64,000 nt of DNA from Phallusia mammillata (lineage: Eukaryota > Chordata > Ascidiacea > Phlebobranchia > Ascidiidae), in assembly GCA_003260075.1 (NCBI GenBank), contig QLIY01000761.1, forward strand, positions 5,027-69,026. Direction: 5' to 3'. Positions 11,553 to 25,700 of this stretch are shown here, one piece after another. Position 1 is the first letter of the stretch. Every line of letters starts with the position of its first letter. The notes beneath the pieces are model-generated. The model was given only the letters and a program-made list of their open reading frames with translations, was not told the DNA's origin and made no database searches. The translations under genes and the position numbers were made by a program.

Positions 11553-14500
11553 AATGGACTTTGCTTCTGAGGGACTCGCACGGTTAGAAGATCGTCCGTG
11601 AGACTTTCGTCAACGAATTCTTCGACGAAGATACCGGGAGCTGTACTGACGACCCAGTAGCGTCGAAAGAACCTTACAATGCAAAATAAAATGTTTCAAA
11701 ACATTGGAAACGAAAGGTATGTATGCTTATCATATAACCTGGCCACATATGACACGTAAGTTCCATTTGTCAGTTCACGGCAGTTAATATCCAAAGGCAA
11801 AACCTAACTTTGTCTTTGTCGCACAGTTTAAAGCCGACCAATTCTAAATGACTAGAATACAGCCCCCCCCCCTCGTCAACGAATTCTTCGACGAAGATAC
11901 CGGGGGCTGTACTGACGACCCAGTAGCGTCGAAAGAACCTTACAATGTAAAAAAATTGTTTCAAAAATTGGAAACGAAAGGTATGTACGCTTATCAGATA
12001 ACATAGGACACGTAAGTACAATTTGTCAGTTTACGGCAGTTAATACCAAAGGCAAAACCTAACTTTGTCTTTGTCGCACAGTTTAAAGCCGACCAATTTT
12101 AAATGACTAGAATACAGAATATATAAACTTCATTTACCATATCAAACTTCATTTGATACAGGCACATAAAAGTTTATTTTTAATGGACACAAAATCTCAA
12201 ATTATGAACGACAAACAGTTGCAACTACCTATCTTGTCCGAGTGGCATTGTACGATACGATGCCTGGTGTTTCGCGATTGTTTGCTGGTGTTTGTGAAAC
12301 CGAAAATTCCAAGCGTCTTTGGCCTGGGCTTCCTCTTCGTCAAACAAGCGAAGGCGTTCCTACAAATTGGCACATGTAGAAACTTGCATGAAAATAAATG
12401 TCAAAAATGTAAACGAAGGGTTCTCAAAAGTGGGCGTTTTGAATCGCAAATGTGCACCCAAGATCAAACGCGCGATAAAGGCCCCCCCCCCAGCGAAGGC
12501 GTTCCTACAAATTGGCACATGTAGAAACTTGCATGAAAACAATGAAAATAAATGTCAAAAATTTAAACGAAGGGTTCTCAAAGTGGGCGTTTTGAATCGC
12601 AAATGTGCACCGAAGATCAAACGCGCGATAAAGTGTCCCTTTTAGAAAATCGGACAGTGACAACGGAATACAAAAATGAAGTTTTAGCACATATAGATAT
12701 CTTCGAAAGACTCAATGTATGAAAATTGGACAAGTGCTTTAACGATATTCAAAAGTGATAAACTAAACATTGCCCGCAACATGTATTTGAGTTTTTGTCC
12801 ACGTTGAAATACAAGGTATAAGAGTCGGTATAAAAATGTTGGAGAACCAGTGATACAGGGTCTACTTGCACAGAATTTAGCCAACAAATAGAAAGACAAA
12901 ATTTAAATACCTCTTTTTCGAGTGCATTGAGCAAGCGAGGTTCGTCTTCGTCGCCAGTTTTCCGTTTTCGCAAAATTCGCGTTTCGTCCGGTTCAGGTTC
13001 GGGACTAGAAATAAATTCTGTTTAATTCAAGTTGTTCTTTTATGTATCACAATTCACACCAACTTACGGTAAACCGCGCTCGATCCTTTTAATCCGTTCC
13101 TCTATCTCTTTGTTGCGAGCTTGCTTCTCTAAAGTCCACTGCTCGCTTTTCCATTTCCACCTGTTTGGATTAATGGCCTAATTATTTTCATAAAACTAAA
13201 GTTAATATAGTGTCAGCTTGTTCAAAAACTTTAGGTATTTTAAACCAATAAAACGATGCTTCCTGCACTTTATTGCGCTGTTTTGACTTCATATAATTAC
13301 TTTACGTAGCATTGTACTGTATGTACAAAAAGAAAGAAAAATTTGAATCCTTACTAACATTTCATTTTAGCAGAGAGACATTTGATAATACCAACAGTGA
13401 TTGGTAAAACGTTTACACAAAACGTATTCTACATAAACATATGCCCTCTAGCAGTTTTATGTCTGATCATGTCAAAAATTTGATTAAACTTTTTCGCATC
13501 ACTACACTAATTAATGTACTAAGAGTGAAACAGTGTGTCAGGTTTTGACTAGACTTCGACCGTTCGTGCCGGCTGGTGTAATATTCGTTCAAAAATACAA
13601 GTCTCATGCTGTTCCTGAAGCACGTACTTGTCAGCAGCAGATTCTTTTTCCCTTTTCTTCTCGGCAGCCTTGTCCTCACGGAAAGTGTTTCTCGCTTGCA
13701 CCAGTTTATCCCACGTCTCATCCAAGTAATCCCGACTAGTGACGAAACTGAGGAGGTGGTGGGCGAGACACTGGAGCAGGGAAAGCTTCTCCTCTGCACA
13801 TAATGACTGCATGTTGCATATAACCAATACGGCTTGTTGTCAGTTGTCAATAATTCTCTTTCACAAGATATGGAGAGCAAGTCGATTTTGTAGTTGTTTA
13901 AGCAGCATAGATTTCAACTTGCGCACTGGTTCTGCACTAGTTTCAAGCTATGCACCACAGACCTAATTAAATGAATATCGTGGATCGTCCCATTATTGAG
14001 CACGGATAAAGTAAGCATACACAACACGCATTTTGGAATTACATAATGCTGAAATGCTTATCTTATCCGGTTTATTGTCATTATTGCAGGCGTCATGTGG
14101 GCCACCGAAAAGCCGTTAAGGACCACTGACCCTTTCGGGTAAACAGGTTTTGCAAATTCCTGGGTTGTTAACCCCCAAAGTTAACAATGGCAATATACTA
14201 TGAACAACATAGGTACTAAACTGGGTTTTGGAGCTCCCTTGTCAATCCTGAATTTAGTAAAAGATTATTAAAAAACATCCGATAGGTTATCATCTGCGCT
14301 CAGTTTGAAATTGTTAGTGGCGCTATTGTTAATATGGTATCCAAACGGAGACAGGTTTTACTGATCCATCAACTTGACTAACCACCACCTTCAGGGCTAT
14401 CACAGTAAACCGAAAGTGAAGCTTTCAAAAGTTGGTCATGAAACTTTAATCGATAGTCTTCAACACAAAACTTAAGCCCGTAAGATATTGCAGATGAAGT

Positions 14501-17500
14501 TATCGCATATACACCTCGATTAATGTAAAGACATATGTACAGAATAAAAGTAGCATTTTTATTAAACTACCAGAAAGTTTATTGTGTTATATAGACTTAT
14601 TGGAAAGGTCAGAAAAATCGCCTTTGGTATTATCAGTGCAATATGTATTCACCATATAAGTACAAGATTTCCTGCAGCTGTTTAAACTAGTTTGGTTGTG
14701 TTGTTTCTAGAAGCAAAACTGTACTTTTTAACTAGTCGCACCTGGCTCTAAGTCAAAAATCGAAGTGGTGGCGAGTTTTTCCACTAGCTCAGGTCGATCG
14801 AAACATAACCTCAGTGGTGTATCGTCACATGACGAGTAACCTCCTCGATGTTGGTATCGCCACAGACGATCCTCGGAACGGGGTCGGGTGGCTGAACTCA
14901 GCAGGTAAATACGAAGCACCTGTGAAGGAAAAATACGTAATGCGACAAATAAATGAAAACTTCTTTATGCTAGATTTGGTAAGCAAGTATAACAAATACG
15001 TTAAATAAGAGCGTTAATGTAACTGGTAGCATAAAAAGCTAGGAAAAAGCTTACTAATATTTATTTTTGCTACAGTAAAACTTTAAATCAGTCTCTGTAT
15101 TTTATCGGTTAACAAGACAAATACATTTCGCGTTTGTAAACATCACCATTATCCAGAGGATTTCTTTACAAATGTCGTATCAAAACGAAAAAGTAAAACT
15201 TTCTTTTCACAGCACACTTATACATGCACAAAAATGTGGTGAAAAACGATAAAAAATCGAAACATTATCTTGAAGTTTAGGACAATAAGTTGAAAAGTAC
15301 TGCAAGCGAAAAAGGACAGTTTGACCAATTCAGTCTGACCTGAAATGTTCTGCAAAAATTGTACTCTACATTAAAAATAGACATTACCTCGGACAAAGTG
15401 TAACTGTCCAGCTCCAGTTTGTTGAGGGGAAACCCCTGATACGACATGGGCCATGTAGCGGCGATTGTACTGAATGCCTGGATCGTCTCCTCGTTCACTA
15501 CTTCGCTTAACTTGGCAGCGAGTTCTATTCAAACAGAAATTTCAACTTTTTACGGACTTAAAGCTAGAATTGTATAATTTTGTATAAAACACAGCACTTA
15601 TAGAGTTATGTTCGGGTAGGTACAACCGGCCGAACGTGAATGTATAACCCTGAAATCCGTGCCTAACATATTTTGTAACTAAGCCTGTAAGTTTATGAAA
15701 TTGTGGCACAAATGAGGCCAAATGTAAAGTCTGTCTGGAATCAAGCCCGTTTTTTTTTAACTAAAGCCCGAACCCGACTCGACTTGGTACACACAAATAT
15801 ACTTTCTCAAATAAGGGAAACAAATAATAGGCAACGGTTTGGGATTCGCGAAAACCTTCCAAATAACCGGACTGTGAGAAATTATTTCGTTTGTTTACCT
15901 TTGTCTCCAGGTTCGGTAAGGATTCGTTCAAAACTCTCCTCTTCCTCGGAGTGGGCGCGGAAAAGGTTGGAAAGGAAGAAAAAGAAAATATCGCAAAGAG
16001 GTCCGTCGTGATCGTGTTGCATCACAGCTTTGGTCAGTAAATCTGTAATATAAAGGGTTAATCAGATAAAAGTATTGTTTAAATGTTTAACTAGGACAGC
16101 AGCACAATGTGTTGGTTACGTGCATTGATGTTTAACCATTATTACACAGCAAACCTTGGGTAACCTGGACGCGTCTGGACCAAACAAGAATCAACCGACT
16201 CCGTTTTTACCGAGGACTACTGTGCAATCAATACCTAAAACCCCAACGTATCTAAGCACATGCACAGATATTTCATTATTCGACATAATTGGGTGAAATC
16301 TTTATACATCTTTGATTGTACCTTGGGAGTTAATGGAAAACAGGAATTGTTGCTAAACGCAAGAATTTGTTGCTAAACAGTTACATTTTCTCGGGCGATA
16401 GTTTAAATTGTTAAGTAATAATGTAATCGCTACATACCTAAGTCTACACCTTTGGGAAATTCGTCCTGCACCTCAAAAATGTCCGAAAAAACGTGGAAAA
16501 ATTCGATCAGCGACAAAACTTGACCGAACAAAGATGGCGGAACCTGACATGATATTTCCTGTGGGGATGGAAGCTCCTGGAACAATATATAATATAGTGA
16601 CTTTGTGCTAGAAACGTTTTCGTCGTTTAAAATATACCTTGAGGTCGTCACATTCCAGATCGTCCCTAGGTCTGCTCCATTCCTTCAAATATTCCGTGAG
16701 TCGTCGCTTCTCCTCTTGCTTTTGGTGTTTTATCTGAAACAAATAGTAATTCGAACGAATAAATTAAATTATTATAGAGTACTAGTATGTACATAGCTCG
16801 TTTGAACAGGTTTTATTTTTAATCGGTCAAACAGAAAAGATTTTTAAATCAGCGAAAGCAACGACAGAATAAAACAGGCCAAATGGCCAGAACAAGATAA
16901 ATGACCGTTTTGTATATCAGCCGGGACCTCCGGTTATTTTTTGCTGGTCGCAATAGCGAAGTTTTTGTTGGGTATGTCAGACCATTGCAGCAAGATATGA
17001 ACACTGCTGATGGCATGGGGATTTGCCGAAACGTTTGAAAAATAAAGTATGTGGCTTTTCTCGTCTATTTGGGCAGTTAGTTTCACCATTACACTCATGA
17101 ACATTGGATGTTGTTTTTATTACGTTTTCCCGTTCCAGTCGATTTTTGATAATCTCTTCTTCCTTCTCTCTCCTTTTCTTTTCCTTGTCCAGTCTGGCAG
17201 TCTCTCTTAGCTTTTCAATTTCCACCGCTTTCTTTTTCTTAAACTCTTCACGTTCTTTGCGTCTAATAAACAATTAGGTTCCAGTAGCATGTAAAAAGTC
17301 ATCAAATATATAATAAAAATTAAGGATTTCTGACTAAATTTTATTTTTGATCGCCACATACAAAAGATAGGCAAACTATTTACCCAAAAAGGAAAATAAA
17401 AAACAAACATAGTCCTATCCTAATATATTTCTGTTTTTCTTCATAAACCTACTTTTCCTCTTTTTCTTTATCTCTGGCATATTCTTTGGAACCTGTAACA

Positions 17501-17554
17501 GTATTGAAAACAATCTTTAAAAGTTTGAAAATTGGAATAGTGAGCCTATTGTAA

Positions 17555-17622
<68 letters not shown>

Positions 17623-20600
17623 AGCCGCATTTGTAATATCTCATGCATATGGACATGTTGTGGTAAATTATTAAAACATTTCGGCGGGGGTCAAACGAGG
17701 CTGTCTTATTTGTGAACATCTGGTTTTTCAAGTGTGGCAAAAGTTAGGGCCAGAAACAGGTAATACAAATGTCACAGAATCAATGAGTTTTCCATTAGAA
17801 GTGGCTCGAGGCATATCAGATGTTATCTTAGTCTCGACAAAAAGTCCAATTTTGCAAAGAAAACTTACCTGACTTTGATCGTCCGTCCGAAGGTGACAGC
17901 TGTTAAATAGACCCAAAGATACAGTTATTAAATACCACCGAGTGAGACAGCTTGTAGTGTCTTGGTGTATAAGGGTAAGGAAAATAAACGCGTATTACAA
18001 AACAAACTTGGTAAATTTAAAACGTTTTTAGAACGACGTATGTGATTGGTCGTAGGCATAGCAATGATACACAACGAAATGTGGTGTTTGTTACGTTATA
18101 CATTTGTGTGGTTTAATTTTGTTTATATACCTGCTTGTGAGTCAAAATTAATTTCTAACTATTACCCAGCGATGTACAATTATAAAGTATGATCATTTGG
18201 CCCTGTATATTAGATATGAACAAGCCGGTGTCAAATTTAACATAACAAATCAAAAGAAACATCTTTCAATTTAGCAAAGTTTAAGTCTATGTGATACCAC
18301 CCACAGTCCCCAAAATAGGAAACAAACAATAGTAGCATTTGCACTTTGGACGTCCCGTAATCAGAAGGTAAATTGGGCAATCTCCTGCGACAGTTTCAAT
18401 TTAACGCCAACGGTCGGACAATGATTTGGGGGACACCTGCTACTTAAACTGAGCTCATTATTTTTGAACAGAAAAACACCCTGAAATTGCATGGCGGATT
18501 AAGTCACCTCGTAATAATACATCGGTTCATTACTTCATGTTGTTGCCATATTGCATTTTGTACGTGGTTTCAAAGAAAAGGAAATCGTTTAAGTTGCATA
18601 ATACTACATATACCACAGGCGTGGGTTGATAAAGTGTTTGTTTGTCAAGTGTACAAGTTATTTGTTGAAACATTGACGATGTAGTGGTTATTCACTGTAA
18701 TTGTTTTTTTAGGACAACAGAACGTACGGTGTAACCAGTTATTTGGTAGATTACTTTTCATGCATCAATATAATAACCTGTTCACATTGATAAAAACAAA
18801 CTGGAAAAAATATAACAAAACGAGAAAGTAAAAGTGGAAATAGAGTCCAAACTTAAGGGTTGCCAAGACCGGAAAAACATGAACTATCATGGTTTTGTAT
18901 CAAACACATTATCTGCGTCAGTCTAAGTCGAGACGAGGTTAAAGACAGTGGGAAACGACTATGAAAAAGGTCACTAACGAATCGCGTACAATCTGATAGC
19001 GGCAGAACATGGACGCGGTGATCGAAGAAAACAACTCTCCAGAAACAGTTTACAAAATAGGCAACAACTTTTTATGCCACAATTTGAGTTGGGCAGTAAG
19101 GTCAGGTGTGAGGCAATTCGCCATTTTGGGCAATCACAGTAGATGAGATCATGCGCTGAATACGATAAGATCGCTGTTTTCAAGTCAATTCGACATGATG
19201 GCCTGCTAGTGTTTATGCGGGGAAATTCGAATCGAATGTGTGGGCCTATGAACGTGTGTAAGATGTTGCTTCGTGCTTTGGATTCACCCCGAGGGTCCGT
19301 GCGTCGCATCAAACTTGAGATAATGTTACTGCAAGTGAAGACACTATACGGAGTGCTGGCTTAAGCTTATAGCTTCGATAAGGAATTGGATTAAGTAATA
19401 AGGTGTTTTGGTTATTTGTCAGCAAAATAAGGGTCGTGTACAAGATTGCGAGTAAAACAGGTGTTAAAACTGGAAAATAGGAAGATGTTTGAAATACACC
19501 AAGCAGTTTTACTACAAAGCCACTTTGGCAAAATTTAGTAGAAATGTAGAGCGGAAGTAACATAAAAAAGTTAATGAATGCGGTTTTCTTACCTAAACCT
19601 AGAGTGTTGTTGTAATTTGTAAAGCGTTTTAAATACAGATTTCCATTACTGGGTTTCATGGCGACAGGATTTTACGTAACAAGATTAAAAGTCTACATTA
19701 CAAACCAACATTTTCCTTTGATATGTGACAGATTTATTTTTGTGTAATGTTACCTAAGATTATGATAAATCAGGTATGGAAAGAAATACTTTTGGTTGTT
19801 GCGACATTATTAACTTCAGGGAAAGCTCAAAACGACCTTGGAAACGTGATGTAAGTTGAAATCAGAGTAAGCAAAAGAATAACAAACCCATTTAGTTCGT
19901 ATTGTTTCTACATTTAAATCATAAACGAGTGTTGACTGTAAACTTTTGTACAATGTTTTGTTGCAAAGAGAAAAGAAAACAAATAAAACATAACAATTGG
20001 CCAGCGTTTAAATCTAATGTTATATCAAAGTGATTTTTATCATAAACATATCGTCTGAACGTTTTCCCTTAAAGTCTTGACGTTTTGACAGAAATTGTGA
20101 ATGGTTGGAAGGGAAACGGTCGGTAATGTGTTCGTCTGCAAGATTGGACCTCGATTTGCTGGATCTTGATATTCCGATAAACACTCTGCAGTTCCATGGT
20201 ATACATAGCAGATTGAGCGATGTTGAAGAATTCAAAGTAAGTACGTACTATGTAGTATATAGTTCTTAAGATATTCGAAGTGTATAGGAACAGGTAGAAA
20301 CCAAACAATAACACATATACTTGGTATTTATATACGGTAAAAAATCCAAGTTGAATGATTTTAATTTCCACATGCATTGATGTTTGTTTCATCAGAAGCA
20401 GATACTTCGCAATCTTTCGCGTTTGGAAGTTCTCGATTTAAGCTACAACGACATACAAGAGCTGCCACCAGATTTGCTTGAGGCAAACACTAAGATTCAA
20501 GAAGTCAACCTTCGAAATAACAAAATCCATGTTCTACCGTCTCAACTTTTCGAAGTAAGAACCATACCAACCATGCTTTACCTCGATTCTCGATCTATTT

Positions 20601-22684
20601 AAACTTACTTTATTACTTCTACAGTTTAGTGTGGATTTGCGTTCTGTCGACTTAAGCAACAACCTTATACAACAAATTCCAAACGGATTATTCAGCCAGT
20701 CGAGAAAGCTACAAACTGTACAAATGTGGTCAAACAGAATTTCCACCCTTCCACAAGACATGTTTAGGTATAACCTATAACCATACGAAAAAATATTTTC
20801 ATTAGTGTAGGGTCTTGCCACAATTTTGGTTTATAGTAACAAGGGCGTCGCAAGATTACATCTAACTTTACCATTACAATCATGGAACAACTTAGGGCCG
20901 GAAGATCCACATCATCATAGAGAAATGTGTTTCTTCCTAACTCCGTGGTTTAATGTGTCACGAAAGTCAATTTAATGCATTTTATAATGCATACAAATAA
21001 CAACAACATTCTTGGATATCTTATTGAGTATATTAACGTTAGAATTCGCAAACGTTTTCGTTGAAACTTGCAAAGTTTTGATCAAATCAAAAAAATACTT
21101 CTAATGGCCGTATTTACCACCTTCTTTCAGTGTTTTCGTGGCTGTAAATGTTGTTAAACGCGCAAAATTATTTCAGGAATAACGTGATGCTGAAGAAACT
21201 GAGTTTTAGTTGGAACAAACTCTTATTTTTGCCGGAGACCATCTTTAAAAACAACCCTGCACTTAGAGAGATTAGTTTCATGAAAAACGATATCCAGTGT
21301 CTTCCTCGTACATTGTTTCGATGGAATCCAAACTTGCAAAAGGTAAACAAATTTATGAGAAAATTCAAAATATAGGCACGTATCCAACATATTTAGATTA
21401 ATTTTGGATACAACGACGTAAGGCTTTTGCCAAACAACTTTTTCGACGAAAACCGACAACTGGAAGTCCTTCAACTCTGGGCTAATGACTTGAAATGCAT
21501 TCCCAAAGACATTTTCGCCAACAACAACAACCTAAGGCAAGTATTTGCTTCACATGAAAATTTTAGTTCACAAACATTTCATTTAAAGAGTATTTTCAGA
21601 TTTGTTAATATGCTTCTGAGGAACCGAGGAATTCCGTGGGGGCTTCGACAAAGGTTTTCGAACAGAGCAGCTTTTCCTACAATGCGTACACTTCGTAATA
21701 GGTTAAAGCAGCTCGGAAATGAAACTTGTTTTCTTCCTGACTGCGATTGGGACGCACAGTCACAAACTATGGACTGTAGCTTTCGGTCAGTGGTGCTTGT
21801 ATTTTTCACTGTTGGTACCCTAATAGCTTGCGTGAATTTCTTCAGGCACCTTATTACATTAACTGACAGAAGTAAATCAAACTGAACAGACGACCACAAA
21901 ATTTAAAAGTGGTGTAGTTGTGAAAATGTTAATTGTTAACAATTTCAAAACATGCTGAACTTTACTTTTCACAAATATACCTCAACAACCTGGATTTTGA
22001 AACCATACTTAGTACCGCCTGATTTGATGGTTTATGTCCTTAGGGAATACATGTTTCGGTTAGCGAAACTGTATCAACAAACAAATGTCACCCCAATGCT
22101 ACTACATTTTTTGCCAGAAACATGACAACGGTTGCTCCATTATTGGGAACATGTGAAAGGGTCAGGCACCTCAAGGTAAATGGAAATCGATTAAGTGATG
22201 CTGTAGAAATTGGACCAATGGTTGGACACATGGAAGAGCTAAGGTGAGAGATTGCATCATGTTTTGGATCATATGACCCAATCATTGTACTTTCAAATAC
22301 GTTTTAAATGGCTGTAGGACACTGGAAATGCAAGACAATGAATTTGAAGGGGAAATACCTGAGGAAATGCTAGGGGCTGGAGGATTGCTATCCACTGTTG
22401 ACATGAGCAGGAACTCATTTACCAGTATTCCAAGCAGGTTATTCATTGGCAACCCTCTTCTTCAGGCAAGCTAGATTAAAATATTTAAACAGGCAACATA
22501 CATATGACATAGGCAAAATTTTGCAGAAAGTGAACATAATGCAAAACAGAATTCAAACCCTGCCAAATAAACTTTTTGAGGAAAATCTTCACATGGAACA
22601 ATTTTATGCTTCTGGAAACAGGATTGATGATTTACCAAATGATGTATTTAGAAGAAACAGTCTTTTGGAAGTTGTGCAACTTTC

Positions 22685-22756
<72 letters not shown>

Positions 22757-25700
22757 TTCTTTAAACAGTCAATAACGATTGTAATTTCTACTTATATTTT
22801 ACTATACTCGAATGCAACAAGCTGCATACGGCGCACACTGTTTATAAGTTTAGGTTTCATCTGTGCATCTAGTAACAAGATATGAGCGTTAGACGTCTAC
22901 ATTAACCAATATGGCCCGTGTTTTGTCATCAGCTGCACCGATCAGACCTTACAGGTCAAAACAGTGTGCATTGTCTGCAGTTTATTCATCATTTTTTAGC
23001 TTGATGCTTTTGTACGTGTATAGCAGTTTACAGACAATTGCAGGTCAAAACTGGAACTTTCGCAAACAACCAAAAACTAAAAGTGGCTGATTTTTGTTTT
23101 AACAACCTACAAGGTGATATTCATATTGCTGACTTGGGAAATTCTTCACAGTTGGAATCCCTTCTACTAACGGGTAAGATCTTGTCAGGTAATTTCATTT
23201 CTATGCAACTTTGACAGAAAAGACACATTTTTATAGGAAACCATATCAGAAATGTGCTGACAACAGGAATGACAAAGGAAACACACCGTTCTAATGAGAT
23301 ATCACTGAATGACAACATTTTGCAAGAAGTTCCTGTTGATCTGCTTGCAAACAAACCTAGCACAAGAATACTTAGACTCAATAGAAACAATATTAGAAGA
23401 GTGAATGAGAATGCATTTTCAAAGGGTGCAAATTTATTACTGATTGATCTCTCCAACAACAGAATCTCAGAGCTACACAGCAGAACTTTTTCCAACAATA
23501 CCAAGTTAGAAGAGTTAATTCTCGATGCCAATGTGCTAACTGAGTTTCCATCCAATCTGCTAGCCAACAACATTGAGTTACTAACGTTCAGTGCAAGTGG
23601 AAATAGGATTCAAAGCATTTCAGTGGACTTTTTTGCAAGTACCACCAAGCTTCAAGAAGTACGCTTGGCTGACAATCTAATAACAGATGCTGGGATTCCT
23701 GACAGTCTGTTTCAGTTTAATCCATCTTTAAAGTATGTGTCATTTAGTGGTAACAAGATACAGCGAATACCAAGCCATCTATTTCTTGGGACTCGACAAG
23801 TGTCACATGTGTATTTCGAACAGAATGATTTGCAAGAAATAGACCCCAACACATTCAGTGCACCCATTGTAAGAGACCCACAGCCTGAGACCAGCAAACC
23901 GGTGCATCTGACTGAAAATAGTGTGTCAACTAACACGCTACTTTTAGAGGTAGGTGATACCTACATTTTAAAATAAACAAACAATTGTCCAACTTATAAT
24001 GAGACCAATCAAAATTGACAACTTTTTCAAAAATGCTTTAATACCGAAAGCTGATCTTCTGAAAAGACACTTTTCATAAAACCTTAGGCAAAATATAACA
24101 TATTCATTGCCTGTCATGCTAAGGCAGTGATTCTTAACTTTTTCCTGTGTTGGCACCCCCTTTGAACTTACAAGTATTTGCACCCCGGGTAGCATTTTCT
24201 GCAAATGAAGTGATATTCTTTTACCCTATTAATTAACATTTTCACATCCCCATGAACAGGTTTTATACACTAGGTCAGTAGTTCTCAAACTGTGTGTCAT
24301 GGTGTCCTGGTGCGTCGTTTTTATTTTCCAAAGGCGCCGCAGAATAGTTCTGTTTTGCGGCTTTTTGTTGTTGTATCAATAAACACAACTTTAATAATAA
24401 GTTTCCTCATTAACTTTTATTTGCTGGCGCGTCGTAAGACCAGAAAACTTTTCCTGAGGCGTCGCAACAAAAAAAAATTGAGAATCACAGCACTAGGTCA
24501 AGAACCACTGGAACCTTAAGGAGAACCTATGTGTATAATTTGCCATGTTCATTTTTCAGGTGTACCAATCCATTAAAAATCTGGGCCTGGATCCAACAAC
24601 AGCAAACCAAACAATCGATGCTCTTGTTGGGCAGTTAAAGGCAGTTAACCTGAGGGGGAATCCAAAGTTGGAACCAATTGGATTGGCTGACTTGTTTTTT
24701 GGACGTGACAACATAGAAAAACTTATCAGGATGTTAAGAGACAAAAAAGATTGAAAAACTTTATTGAATACCAATGTTCAGTCTCATTAAAGTTTCATAA
24801 AATCTTAATGCTGGCACCAAAGGTGTTTTTAAGTACATGGTTTTTCTTTTGCGTTTTTCAAATTTTGCATAGTTTGTAACAGTGGTCCACAGGGTATATA
24901 AGTTATAGGTTGCAGAGAACCCCAACACTTACAAAAAGATATTCACAAGTTTCCTTTTGGAAATTGTGCTCTTTAGCTGACAACTGAAATACATATTTAT
25001 TTTGTGGGGATAGTGGGAATGACAAATATGGCAATAGGTGTATTTAAAGTGAGCAGTTGTTCTTCATTTGCACATACCACCTCCACATGTTTGATGTTAA
25101 AATTCTGTTAGTTTTTTTGTTTAATGCAAAAAAAAAGGCTTTTTGCATGTTGGCTCAAAGTGTCAAAACTGAAGAGTGCATTAAAGTAGCTTCACACTAT
25201 ACAGATGAAAGACGAAAAAGGTATCTCCAATTTATAAAACAATTATATCCACCAACATTATCGCTTTTAAAGAAAAAAATGGTTTATTAACAAAACATTT
25301 TTTTAAACATAAAATGGTTTGTATGTAGAAAACCAACAATGCTTGTGAAAACAAACACCATCAGTATCTATTATTCAATACAAACTGAATTTTAAAAGAA
25401 TCTTGCAGGCAATCTTAGTTGTCACTGCTGCCATGTTTTGTGTGTTTTATTTGTGACAACCTATCAGATGATACTTAAATGTAAGTAAACTACTTTACCT
25501 TAGCAGATTTGCTCTTTGGTGAATGGCAGGCGAAAGAGGGCTTTGGTCCAACAAATATGTTTTCCCATTGCAAGGATGCTAACTTTAAACGATGTTTCAA
25601 TTTTTCCTGCATAGAATATAAAAGTATAAAACTTGGTGTTTTCAGTTACATATACATCACGGTATTTTGACAATGAATTTGTATGATTTTTAACCTATTT

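Noticed and set aside
11302..11601. Poly-proline open frames over C runs (also at 22446-22775 and 28320-28696) and poly-glycine frames
   Set aside because: They arise from homopolymer placeholders and do not match the frame of the surrounding exons.
19309..19659. 116-codon hydrophobic minus-strand frame
   Set aside because: AT-rich intronic DNA gives hydrophobic chance frames; no family features or splice sites.
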